This document shows positions 1 to 6,537 of a stretch of 14,874 nt of DNA, in pieces. The position numbers and the translations under genes were made by a program. Source of the DNA: JAAYLC01 sp964636665 (GTDB lineage Bacteria > Bacteroidota > Bacteroidia > Flavobacteriales > Flavobacteriaceae); assembly GCA_964636665.1 (NCBI GenBank), contig CAZWVT010000046.1:1-14874 (forward strand), written 5' to 3'. Position 1 is the first letter of the stretch. The number at the start of each line of letters is the position of its first letter. Under the pieces are notes generated by a model. It made no database searches and was not told the origin of the DNA. It saw only the letters and a program-made list of their open reading frames with translations.

Positions 1-253
1 TGATAATGATAACTTGTTTATCAGCTCCCATCGGATATCTTTTTGCGGCACTAACGATGTCATCAATTGTAACATCTCGTCAGTATAAAACCATTTGATT
101 AAATCCTTTTTCTTCTTCAGACAAAACATTTTCCTCAATATATTTTGTCAATGCATCTATATAAAAAGGTTCGTCTCCTGTCAAAAAATAAATGGGTTTG
201 TATCTTTTGGCGTCAATATCACTGGTTATCGCCCGAATTTGATTTAGTGGCAT
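1..253 (-). CDS. holA: DNA polymerase III subunit delta, N-terminal part, with in-frame TGA stop
   Basis: Start of the delta subunit, which opens the beta sliding clamp within the clamp-loader complex. The first 57 residues carry the family's N-terminal signature, PIYFLTGDEPFYID at residues 20-33, followed by the ending KGFNQMVLY. Codon 58 is TGA (80-82). The same frame then runs open to the window edge, reading RDVTIDDIVSAAKRYPMGAD and onward, which is the normal continuation of the family. The expected residue at the stop is glycine (LYGRDVT), so one base, GGA to TGA, separates this from an intact frame. ATG at 253 is chosen because an in-frame ATG at 340 would add 29 unconserved residues and run into the divergent gene at 318. 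The rest of the gene (about 340 residues in the family) lies outside the window. A base error, a true nonsense mutation or readthrough are all possible. Confidence 0.88.
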
Positions 254-317
254 AAAAAACAAAAAATTAAGTAATGGTGATTTTTGCAAAATTCTGCAAT
301 TTAAGCATCTTTGCAAT
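254..317. promoter_or_regulatory. Divergent promoter region holA / HsdR-N-like gene
   Basis: This 64-bp gap separates two genes that face away from each other, so both promoters must lie in or near it. Toward the plus strand a TTTTTG (281-286) is followed after 19 bases by CATCTTTG (306-313). That is one mismatch from the Bacteroidota pattern TTTG-N19-TAnnTTTG. Transcription from it would begin at or just before the ATG at 318, implying a leaderless or near-leaderless message. No clear match is seen toward holA. Confidence 0.35.
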
Positions 318-767
318 ATGCAACCGTTGAATTTTCCCAATTATACATTTCGATTCAAAAGTAACGAAAATCGCAAGTTCATCTTCGATCCTGTCAGAAA
401 AAAACACATTCTTCTGACTCCCGAAGAATGGGTTCGGCAAAATACGGTTCAGTTTTTAATTCATCAAAAAGGATGTTCAATAAATCTGATTAACGTTGAA
501 AAAAAACTTATCATCAATGGACTTTTAAAACGTTATGACATTATTGTTTTTTATCCTGACGGAAGTGTGTGGATGATTGTAGAATGCAAAGCTCCTTCGG
601 TAAAGATTAATCAAGAAACTTTCGATCAAATTGCGCGTTATAATATGTCGTTAAATTCAAAATATTTGTTGGTAACCAACGGTTTGAATCACTATTCTTG
701 TCGTATCGATTTTGAGAATAAACGCTATATTTTTTTAGAGGACATTCCTAATTTTCAAACATCTTAA
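318..767 (+). CDS. Small PD-(D/E)XK protein, HsdR N-terminal-domain-like
   Basis: 149-residue protein resembling the stand-alone form of the type I restriction HsdR N-terminal domain (HSDR_N_2-like), common in Bacteroidota beside holA. The PD-(D/E)XK nuclease core is visible: Asp74 in KRYDIIVFYPDG, then Glu89-Cys-Lys91 in MIVECKAPSVKI, and Gln103 in TFDQIARYN, a position often conserved in restriction endonucleases of this fold. The helicase and translocase domains of a real HsdR are absent, and no hsdM or hsdS lies nearby, so it is not a working type I system by itself. The stop codon directly abuts the ATG of the glycosyltransferase at 768, indicating one transcript. A role in DNA repair or processing is possible but unproven. 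The ATG at 318 is the only Met before residue 110. Confidence 0.85.
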   Translation: MQPLNFPNYTFRFKSNENRKFIFDPVRKKHILLTPEEWVRQNTVQFLIHQKGCSINLINVEKKLIINGLLKRYDIIVFYPDGSVWMIVECKAPSVKINQETFDQIARYNMSLNSKYLLVTNGLNHYSCRIDFENKRYIFLEDIPNFQTS

Positions 768-1760
768 ATGAAAGTTGCTGTTGTCATATTAAACTGGAAC
801 GGAAAACATCTGTTGGAAAAATTTCTTCCATCCGTTGTTCAATATTCTGAAGATGCTGCAATTTATGTAGCAGATAATGCTTCAACAGATGATTCAGTCA
901 ATTTTTTAGAAACCACTTTCCCTGAGGTAAAAATAATTCGAAACAAAGTAAACGGTGGATATGCAAAAGGTTATAATGATGCATTAAAAGCTTTAGATGA
1001 AGATATTTTTGTGCTATTAAACTCTGATGTGGAAGTTACTCCCGACTGGCTTGCACCTATAATTAAAGCTTTTAAAAAAGACGCTTCCGTTGCTGCCGCA
1101 CAGCCGAAAATTTTGGATTTTAATCGGCGGGATTATTTTGAATATGCCGGAGCCGCCGGCGGATTTATTGACAAGTACGCCATCCCCTATTGTCGTGGAA
1201 GAATTTTCAAAACACTTGAAAAAGATGAGGGGCAATATGACGACACCGCGGAAATATTTTGGGCTTCCGGGGCTTGTTTATTTGTAAGAGCAGTAGATTT
1301 CCATAAAATTGGAGGTTTCGATGAAGATTATTTTGCGCATCAGGAAGAAATTGATTTGTGCTGGCGTTTAAAATCTTCCGGAAAAAAAATACTTGCAGTC
1401 GGAAGTTCTAAAGTTTATCATGTTGGCGGCGCCACACTTGATGCAGCTTCTGCAAAAAAAACTTTTTTAAATTATAGAAATTCGTTGTTTAATCTTTATA
1501 AAAATTACCGCCCAAATATTTTGACCACCTTGTTTATCAGATTGTCATTGGACGGATTGGCAGGAATTTATTTAATTTTTCAAGGCAAATCTTTGCATAC
1601 ATTTGCCATTATTCGAGCGCATTTTAGTTTTTATGGAAATTTATCTATAATGAAATCCAAGCGGTCAGAATATGCGACAAGTTTTAAATATTTCACAATA
1701 AACAATGTAGCATATAAATATTTTATTAAAAATCTAAAAAGATACCAAAGGCTCGTATAA
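768..1760 (+). CDS. Glycosyltransferase family 2
   Basis: 330-residue GT-A fold enzyme of the GT2 rhamnosyltransferase-like group, expected to transfer a sugar from a nucleotide sugar onto a cell-surface glycan at the cytoplasmic face of the membrane. The N-terminal strand VAVVILNWNGKHLLEKFLPS and VADNASTDDS (residues 34-43) form the nucleotide-binding part. NSDVEV at 85-90 supplies the DxD-type metal site (Asp87, Glu89). GGFDEDYFAHQEEIDLCWR (182-200) carries the acceptor-side acidic motif (Glu194, Asp196). A hydrophobic stretch near 250-272 may sit on the membrane. It starts on the base after the upstream stop, with no gap, so it is probably translated from the same message as the HsdR-N-like gene. 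No other polysaccharide genes are nearby, so the acceptor is unknown. Confidence 0.9.
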   Translation: MKVAVVILNWNGKHLLEKFLPSVVQYSEDAAIYVADNASTDDSVNFLETTFPEVKIIRNKVNGGYAKGYNDALKALDEDIFVLLNSDVEVTPDWLAPIIKAFKKDASVAAAQPKILDFNRRDYFEYAGAAGGFIDKYAIPYCRGRIFKTLEKDEGQYDDTAEIFWASGACLFVRAVDFHKIGGFDEDYFAHQEEIDLCWRLKSSGKKILAVGSSKVYHVGGATLDAASAKKTFLNYRNSLFNLYKNYRPNILTTLFIRLSLDGLAGIYLIFQGKSLHTFAIIRAHFSFYGNLSIMKSKRSEYATSFKYFTINNVAYKYFIKNLKRYQRLV

Positions 1761-1809
1761 TTTTAGCTTAAATAATTGTTAATCGGCTACTTTTTAATCA
1801 ATAAAATTA

Positions 1810-1817
1810 TATTTTTG
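1810..1817 (+). promoter_or_regulatory. Bacteroidota-type -7 box for the OmpA lipoprotein gene
   Basis: TATTTTTG matches the Bacteroidota -7 consensus TAnnTTTG exactly. A convincing -33 TTG at the usual spacing is not seen. It lies 33 bases before the ATG at 1851 and downstream of an in-frame ATG at 1776, which supports 1851 as the real start. Confidence 0.5.
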
Positions 1818-1850
1818 ACTCTTGAACAAACAGTTATAACCCCTTATTTT

Positions 1851-2714
1851 ATGAGAAAGATATTCATTTTAGTAGTATGCTCCGGTATGGTATTTACGTC
1901 TTGTGTATCCAAAAAGAAATACACTGAATTACAAGCTCAATATCAAGAAACCAAAGATCTTTTAAACACTTGCACGGTCAAGCTAAACGATTGTGAAAGA
2001 GAGCGTTCAGTTTCTACAACCCGAGTAAAAGATTTGGAAGATCGTCTTGCAGACTTGCGTCAAACCAATACCGATTTAATCCAAAGTTCAAGAGAATTGA
2101 CAATGCTTACTTCAAAAGGAGCTACAAATCTTGAAAAGTCTTTGGAAAGCTTAAGAGAAAAAGATTTGAAAATTTCACGTCTTCAAGATGCTCTTAATAA
2201 AAAAGACAGTGTTACACTTGCATTGGTAACGAGTCTTAAGAAAGAAGTCGGAATTAATGATCCAGATATTGAAATAAACGTTGAAAAAGGTGTGGTTTAT
2301 ATTTCCTTGTCAGATAAAGTTTTATTCCAGACAGGAAAATACGAGCTTTCCGGTCGTGCGGATGAAATCTTAGGAAAGGTTGCTACAGTTATAAACGGCA
2401 AACCGAACTTTGAAGCGATGGTTGAAGGTCATACCGACAATGTACCGTATCGCGGAACAGGAGTGATTCAAGACAATTGGGATTTGAGTGTAAAACGCGC
2501 AACGAGCGTTGTTCGAGCTCTTAATAAATTAGGTGTAAGTGCAGACAGACTTGTAGCTGCAGGTCGTGGTGAATTTGATCCGCTTGTGCCAAATACAACC
2601 CCCGAAAACAGATCTAAAAACAGACGTACACGGATTTTAATACTTCCAAAAATCGATCAGTTCTATGAAATGATTGAACAAGAAATGAAAGAACTTTCTG
2701 CACAAGGTAATTAA
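1851..2714 (+). CDS. OmpA-family lipoprotein
   Basis: 287-residue outer-membrane-associated lipoprotein expected to tether the envelope to peptidoglycan. Order: signal peptide MRKIFILVVCSGMVFTSC with lipidation Cys18 (lipobox FTSC, slightly off consensus); a long charged coiled coil from about 24 to 127; then an OmpA C-terminal domain at about 148-265. The domain shows EGHTDNVP (192-199), NWDLSVKRA (209-217) and ENRSKNRRTRI (252-262). Asp196 and Arg216 match the diaminopimelate-binding Asp/Arg pair of E. coli OmpA. The frame is open upstream to 1776, but those 25 residues would bury the signal peptide, and the promoter box at 1810 lies inside them, so ATG 1851 is preferred. It is a single-gene unit with its own promoter and terminator. 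Coiled-coil plus OmpA proteins of this type are common in Flavobacteriia. Confidence 0.92.
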   Translation: MRKIFILVVCSGMVFTSCVSKKKYTELQAQYQETKDLLNTCTVKLNDCERERSVSTTRVKDLEDRLADLRQTNTDLIQSSRELTMLTSKGATNLEKSLESLREKDLKISRLQDALNKKDSVTLALVTSLKKEVGINDPDIEINVEKGVVYISLSDKVLFQTGKYELSGRADEILGKVATVINGKPNFEAMVEGHTDNVPYRGTGVIQDNWDLSVKRATSVVRALNKLGVSADRLVAAGRGEFDPLVPNTTPENRSKNRRTRILILPKIDQFYEMIEQEMKELSAQGN

Positions 2715-2740
2715 ACGTGTAATTTACCATAAATTAGAAG

Positions 2741-2772
2741 CCGTCTCATCCTCAAAATGAGGCGGTTTTTTT
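2741..2772 (+). terminator. Rho-independent terminator of the OmpA lipoprotein gene
   Basis: The arms CCGTCTCAT (2741-2749) and ATGAGGCGG (2757-2765) form a 9-bp stem with one G-U pair and a 7-base loop, followed directly by seven T (2766-2772). It is 26 bases past the stop at 2714. Confidence 0.9.
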
Positions 2773-2816
2773 ATTATAAAGTATTTGTATCTTTATGCTG
2801 AACTTAATCCGCAATT

Positions 2817-3161
2817 ATGAATGATTTTCAGACTTCTTGGACCCACAATGAATTAAAAGCTTATATGCTCTTATATGCTGCCCACGCTGATTTTGAAATT
2901 ACCTCTGAAGAAAAAGATTACATCAAATCTCGTGTAGGAATTGAGAAATTTACGCACATCCGACGAGAATTTGAACAAGACAATGATTACCAACGGATAC
3001 AAAAAATCCAGTCCACCATTGAGCGTTTTGATTATTCCGATGCGGAAATTTCAAAATTGTTCCACAGCATGAATAATCTTTTTTTGGCCGATGGCGAAAT
3101 GGATATTAAAGAGATAAATATAATCCGCGGATTTAGGAGATTACTAAAAGGCAATCTATAA
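2817..3161 (+). CDS. Small acidic TerB-like helical protein
   Basis: 114-residue, mostly helical cytosolic protein with no signal peptide or membrane segment. Two acidic patches in similar helical settings, AAHADFEITSEEKDYI (residues 21-36) and FLADGEMDIKEINII (89-103), resemble the repeated acidic motifs of TerB/DjlA-type domains, which bind metal or act as adaptors in that fold. The resemblance is by eye and the family assignment is tentative; the substrate or partner is unknown. A near-consensus -7 box TATCTTTA at 2788-2795 lies 21 bases before the ATG. It is a single gene with its stop only 2 bases from the stop of the convergent yciO-like gene, and no terminator fits between them. Confidence 0.72.
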   Translation: MNDFQTSWTHNELKAYMLLYAAHADFEITSEEKDYIKSRVGIEKFTHIRREFEQDNDYQRIQKIQSTIERFDYSDAEISKLFHSMNNLFLADGEMDIKEINIIRGFRRLLKGNL

Positions 3162-3163
3162 TT

Positions 3164-3781
3164 CTAAAGCTCCAAAGTTCCTTTTCCTTCCCGGATAACT
3201 TCCGGTTCACTTCCCGTTAAGTCTATTACGGTAGAAGCTATATTTCCTCCGTATCCTCCGTCGATTACCAAATCTACAAGATGCTCCCATTTTTCAAGAA
3301 TTAATTCCGGATCGGTGGTATATTCGAGAACTTCATCGTCATCTTTTATCGAAGTTGAAATAATGGGATTGCCTAATTCTCGTACTATTGCTCGCACTAT
3401 TTCGTTGTCAGGAACTCGGATTCCCACTTCTTTCTTTTTCTTAAAAACCGTTGGCAGGTTGTTATTTCCGGGTAAAATGAAAGTATAAGGTCCCGGCAAA
3501 TTCCGCTTTAATATTTTAAAAGTTGAAGAATCGATTTGTCTTACATAATCACTCAAATTACTGATACTTTCGCAAATAAAAGAAAAGTTGGCTTTTTCCA
3601 ATTTAACGCCGCGAAGTTGCGCAACTCTTTCCATTGCTTTTGAATTGGTAATGTCGCACCCAAGTGCATATACCGTATCCGACGGAAAAATAATTACGCC
3701 TCCGTCTCTAAGTACCTCAACCACTCGCTTGATAGCACGAGGATTCGGGTTTTCGTTGTAGATTTTGATAAACTCTGCCAT
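3164..3781 (-). CDS. yciO: YciO-family protein (Sua5/YciO/YrdC fold), threonylcarbamoyl-AMP synthase-like
   Basis: 205-residue protein of the Sua5/YciO/YrdC superfamily, whose TsaC/Sua5 members make threonylcarbamoyl-AMP from threonine, bicarbonate and ATP for t6A tRNA modification. Seen here: FPSDTVYALGCD (32-43), the PGPYTFILPG core (96-105), STS at 142-144, STVIDL (183-188) and REGKG (197-201). Length and wording match YciO better than TsaC: E. coli YciO, as I recall it, has the same opening (a FIxxxPDNP-like run), GGVI(V/I)(Y/F)P(T/S)D and an ending VVREG. YciO proteins are related to, but functionally distinct from, the dedicated t6A enzyme, so an essential t6A role should not be assumed. 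A full-length Sua5 may exist elsewhere in the genome. A TATCTTTA -7-like box is at 3797-3804 on this strand. Confidence 0.87.
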   Translation of the reverse strand: MAEFIKIYNENPNPRAIKRVVEVLRDGGVIIFPSDTVYALGCDITNSKAMERVAQLRGVKLEKANFSFICESISNLSDYVRQIDSSTFKILKRNLPGPYTFILPGNNNLPTVFKKKKEVGIRVPDNEIVRAIVRELGNPIISTSIKDDDEVLEYTTDPELILEKWEHLVDLVIDGGYGGNIASTVIDLTGSEPEVIREGKGTLEL

Positions 3782-3868
3782 ATATTAAATTTTCTTTAAA
3801 GATAAAGTAATTGACATAAATTTTAAAAGAACAAATTAAAATATGTTCAATCTTGATTTTTTATCAAA

Positions 3869-6184
3869 TTATTTAACTGTTTTCAGTTTTGCAAATCGTA
3901 AAATCAAGGTTTTAATTCCTCCATTTTCAAAATCAATTTCAGCTTTGGCATCGGCACCGGTTCCTTCAACTTTCCTAATAATTCCTTTGCCAAACTTTCC
4001 GTGAATAACAACATCGCCTTGTGTTAAATCAGTGTTTATCAAATTGGTTACGGGACTTTCTGATTTTACAGGTCTCAACTTTCTAAGTTTTTTAAGCTGA
4101 TTTTCTGTAGGACCTTTTGGAGGAGAACCTTGTATCGGTTTTTTCAATCGAAGTTTGCTGTAGTCGATTTCATCAAAACTATCGATGTCCATCAATGGTT
4201 TGTAACGATAATCGTCAATCGGTGTTTGGTTGTCCACATATTTTTCATCAATCTCATCGATAAACCTGCTGGGTTCTGCATCTATCAATTTTCCCCATCG
4301 ATACCTGGATTGCGTATAAGTCATATAAACTTGCTTTTCAGCGCGTGTAAGAGCCACGTAAAATAATCGGCGTTCTTCTTCTAATTCGCTGCGGGTATTT
4401 AGATTCATAGAACTTGGAAATAAACCTTCTTCCATACCGACAATATAAACGATTGGAAACTCCAATCCTTTTGCCAAATGAACCGTCATCAGTGCCACTT
4501 TATCATCGCCTCCTTTATTGGTGTCCAAATCAGTTGCCAAAGCTATGTCTTCCATAAAAGTGGAAAGTGAAACATCCGGTGATTCTGTTTCTTTTTGTTC
4601 TTCCACAAAATCGCGAATACCATTTAGCAATTCTTCAATGTTTTCAATTCGAGCAATCCCTTCCGGAGTTCCGTCTTTCTTTAATTCTTGAAGTAATCCG
4701 GTTTTTTTTGTTACGTGTTCCGTTATTTCAAAGGCATTGTATTTTTGATTTGATACTTGAAAGCTTTCAATCATGGTAACAAAATCCAACAATCTGTTTT
4801 TGATACTCGAATTAATTCTTACATCGGTTTTATCAATGTTTTTCATCACTTCAAAAATCGAGCGATTGTAATTGTTGGAAGCTACAATCAATTTGTCCAA
4901 CGTTCCTTGTCCGATACCTCTTGCAGGATAATTGATACTTCGTTTTAATGCTTCATCGTCTTTTGGATTCAGCACCAGTCTCAGATAAGCGAGAATATCT
5001 TTAACTTCTTTGCGTTGATAAAAACTCAATCCGCCGTAAATTCGATAAGGAATATTTTTTTTTCGCAAGGCATCTTCAATGGCTCGGCTTTGTGCATTTG
5101 TTCGGTATAAAACAGCAAAATCATTGTCTTTGAGTTGCTGTTGCATTTTATTTTCAAAAATAGAACTTGCCACAAACCTGCCTTCATCTCCGTCTGTCAT
5201 CAGTCGGTTGATTTTTATTTTATTCCCATCATCATTATCTGTCCAAACTACTTTTTCCAGTCTGGTTTTGTTGTGTTCAATAATGTTATTTGCAGCATTG
5301 ACAATGGTTTTAGTCGAACGATAATTTTGTTCCAATCGGTAAACATTTACATTGTCATAGTCTTTTTGAAAATTCAAAATATTATTGATGTTGGCGCCGC
5401 GAAATGCATAAATACTCTGTGCATCATCGCCTACCACACATATATTTTGAAAGCGATCTGACAATGCTCTGACGATTAAATACTGACTGTGGTTTGTATC
5501 CTGATACTCATCAACTAGAATATACCGAAAACGATTTTGATATTTAGCCAACACATCCGGAAATCGGTTTAACAATTCATTTGTTTTGAGGAGCAAATCG
5601 TCAAAATCCATGGCTCCCGCTTTAAAACATCGATTTACATATTCTCTGTAAATATCTCCCATTCTCGGAACTTTTGCCATTGCATCCGCTTCCATCAATT
5701 CGGGATTGTTATGATACGCACGAACGGTAATCAGATTGTTTTTGTAATTCGAAATTCTGGAATATACTTGTTTGTACTTGTAAATATCCTTATCGAGATG
5801 CATGTCTTTAATAATTCCGCGAATCACACTGTGAGAATCCTGAGTATCATAAATGGTAAAATTGGACGGATATCCGAGTTTTTCCGCTTCAATCCGAAGA
5901 ATCTTGGCAAAAACACTGTGAAAAGTTCCCATCCATAAATTTTTTGCTTCCCCGGCTCCCACAATTTTTCCGATTCTGTTTTTCATTTCTCGCGCTGCTT
6001 TATTTGTAAAGGTCAATGCGAGAATATTAAACGAATCTACGCCTTTAGACATCAAGTATGCGATGCGATAAGTCAATACTCTGGTTTTCCCCGATCCTGC
6101 TCCGGCAATTACTATCATCGGACCGTCAATTTGCATTACCGGTGCGCGTTGGGCTTCATTTAATTCCTTTAAAAACGATTCCAA
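3869..6184 (-). CDS. uvrD: ATP-dependent 3'-5' DNA helicase, UvrD/PcrA type
   Basis: 771-residue superfamily 1A helicase for nucleotide-excision and mismatch repair and for removing RecA or stalled replication and transcription complexes. Motifs in order: Q motif LNEAQRAPV (8-16), Walker A AGAGSGKT (27-34), TFTNKAAREM (58-67), GTFHS (86-90), DEYQD (225-229), VGDDAQSIYAFRGA (251-264), QNYRS (286-290), TVHLAKGLEFPIV (567-579) and YVALTRAEK (609-617). A C-terminal Tudor-like module, GDVVIHGKFGKGIIRKVEG (723-741), is the RNA-polymerase-contacting type of PcrA/UvrD. The start is TTG at 6184: an in-frame stop lies three codons upstream, and the first internal ATG (codon 17) would remove the Q motif. 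It could share a message with yciO 87 bp downstream, as no terminator is seen between them. Confidence 0.96.
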   Translation of the reverse strand: MESFLKELNEAQRAPVMQIDGPMIVIAGAGSGKTRVLTYRIAYLMSKGVDSFNILALTFTNKAAREMKNRIGKIVGAGEAKNLWMGTFHSVFAKILRIEAEKLGYPSNFTIYDTQDSHSVIRGIIKDMHLDKDIYKYKQVYSRISNYKNNLITVRAYHNNPELMEADAMAKVPRMGDIYREYVNRCFKAGAMDFDDLLLKTNELLNRFPDVLAKYQNRFRYILVDEYQDTNHSQYLIVRALSDRFQNICVVGDDAQSIYAFRGANINNILNFQKDYDNVNVYRLEQNYRSTKTIVNAANNIIEHNKTRLEKVVWTDNDDGNKIKINRLMTDGDEGRFVASSIFENKMQQQLKDNDFAVLYRTNAQSRAIEDALRKKNIPYRIYGGLSFYQRKEVKDILAYLRLVLNPKDDEALKRSINYPARGIGQGTLDKLIVASNNYNRSIFEVMKNIDKTDVRINSSIKNRLLDFVTMIESFQVSNQKYNAFEITEHVTKKTGLLQELKKDGTPEGIARIENIEELLNGIRDFVEEQKETESPDVSLSTFMEDIALATDLDTNKGGDDKVALMTVHLAKGLEFPIVYIVGMEEGLFPSSMNLNTRSELEEERRLFYVALTRAEKQVYMTYTQSRYRWGKLIDAEPSRFIDEIDEKYVDNQTPIDDYRYKPLMDIDSFDEIDYSKLRLKKPIQGSPPKGPTENQLKKLRKLRPVKSESPVTNLINTDLTQGDVVIHGKFGKGIIRKVEGTGADAKAEIDFENGGIKTLILRFAKLKTVK

Positions 6185-6537
6185 AATTTTTACTTAAAAA
6201 ATTAATTATTACTGCTGTCTTTTTTAACGTGGTTAAAACCGACAAATTTCGGAAAATATAAGCAAAAGAAACGTATTAAAATGCGGAGAAAAGAAAATGG
6301 ATTAATTTATGAATAAGTGAATATATTTAAATAAAAAACTGCTGCCTTTTATAAAAAAGCAGCAGTAAAACAACAATCAATCTATTATTTAAAAAACAAT
6401 CCCCTTTTATCCTTTAAATTAAAATATTAACCATTAATTATTGTTTTGCTAATCCATATTATTTTAGAAAAAATCAATATGCTTTTGATTGACTTCGCTT
6501 ATTAGTATGGAAATAGAAAAAAGGTAAACAGGGGAAA
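6185..6537. other. Gene-free spacer between uvrD start and CHAT gene end
   Basis: 353 bp of very AT-rich sequence with no plausible gene on either strand. It holds the terminator at 6338-6366 and, near 6185-6300, presumably the uvrD promoter, although I could not find a match to TAnnTTTG on that strand. Nothing else is recognised. Confidence 0.6.
6338..6366 (-). terminator. Rho-independent terminator of the CHAT gene
   Basis: ACTGCTGC (6338-6345) and GCAGCAGT (6359-6366) form a perfect 8-bp stem with a 13-base loop. On the minus strand the stem is followed by six T (6332-6337 read backward), so it ends transcripts from the CHAT gene, leaving a 3' untranslated region of about 170 bases. The plus-strand side lacks a T-run. 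Confidence 0.8.

Noticed and set aside
254..340. 29-residue upstream extension of the holA frame from ATG 340
   Set aside because: Overlaps the start of the divergent gene at 318 and is not family-like; the conserved protein begins at MPLNQ.
1776..1850. Upstream extension of the OmpA lipoprotein
   Set aside because: Would bury the lipoprotein signal peptide, and the promoter -7 box lies inside it.
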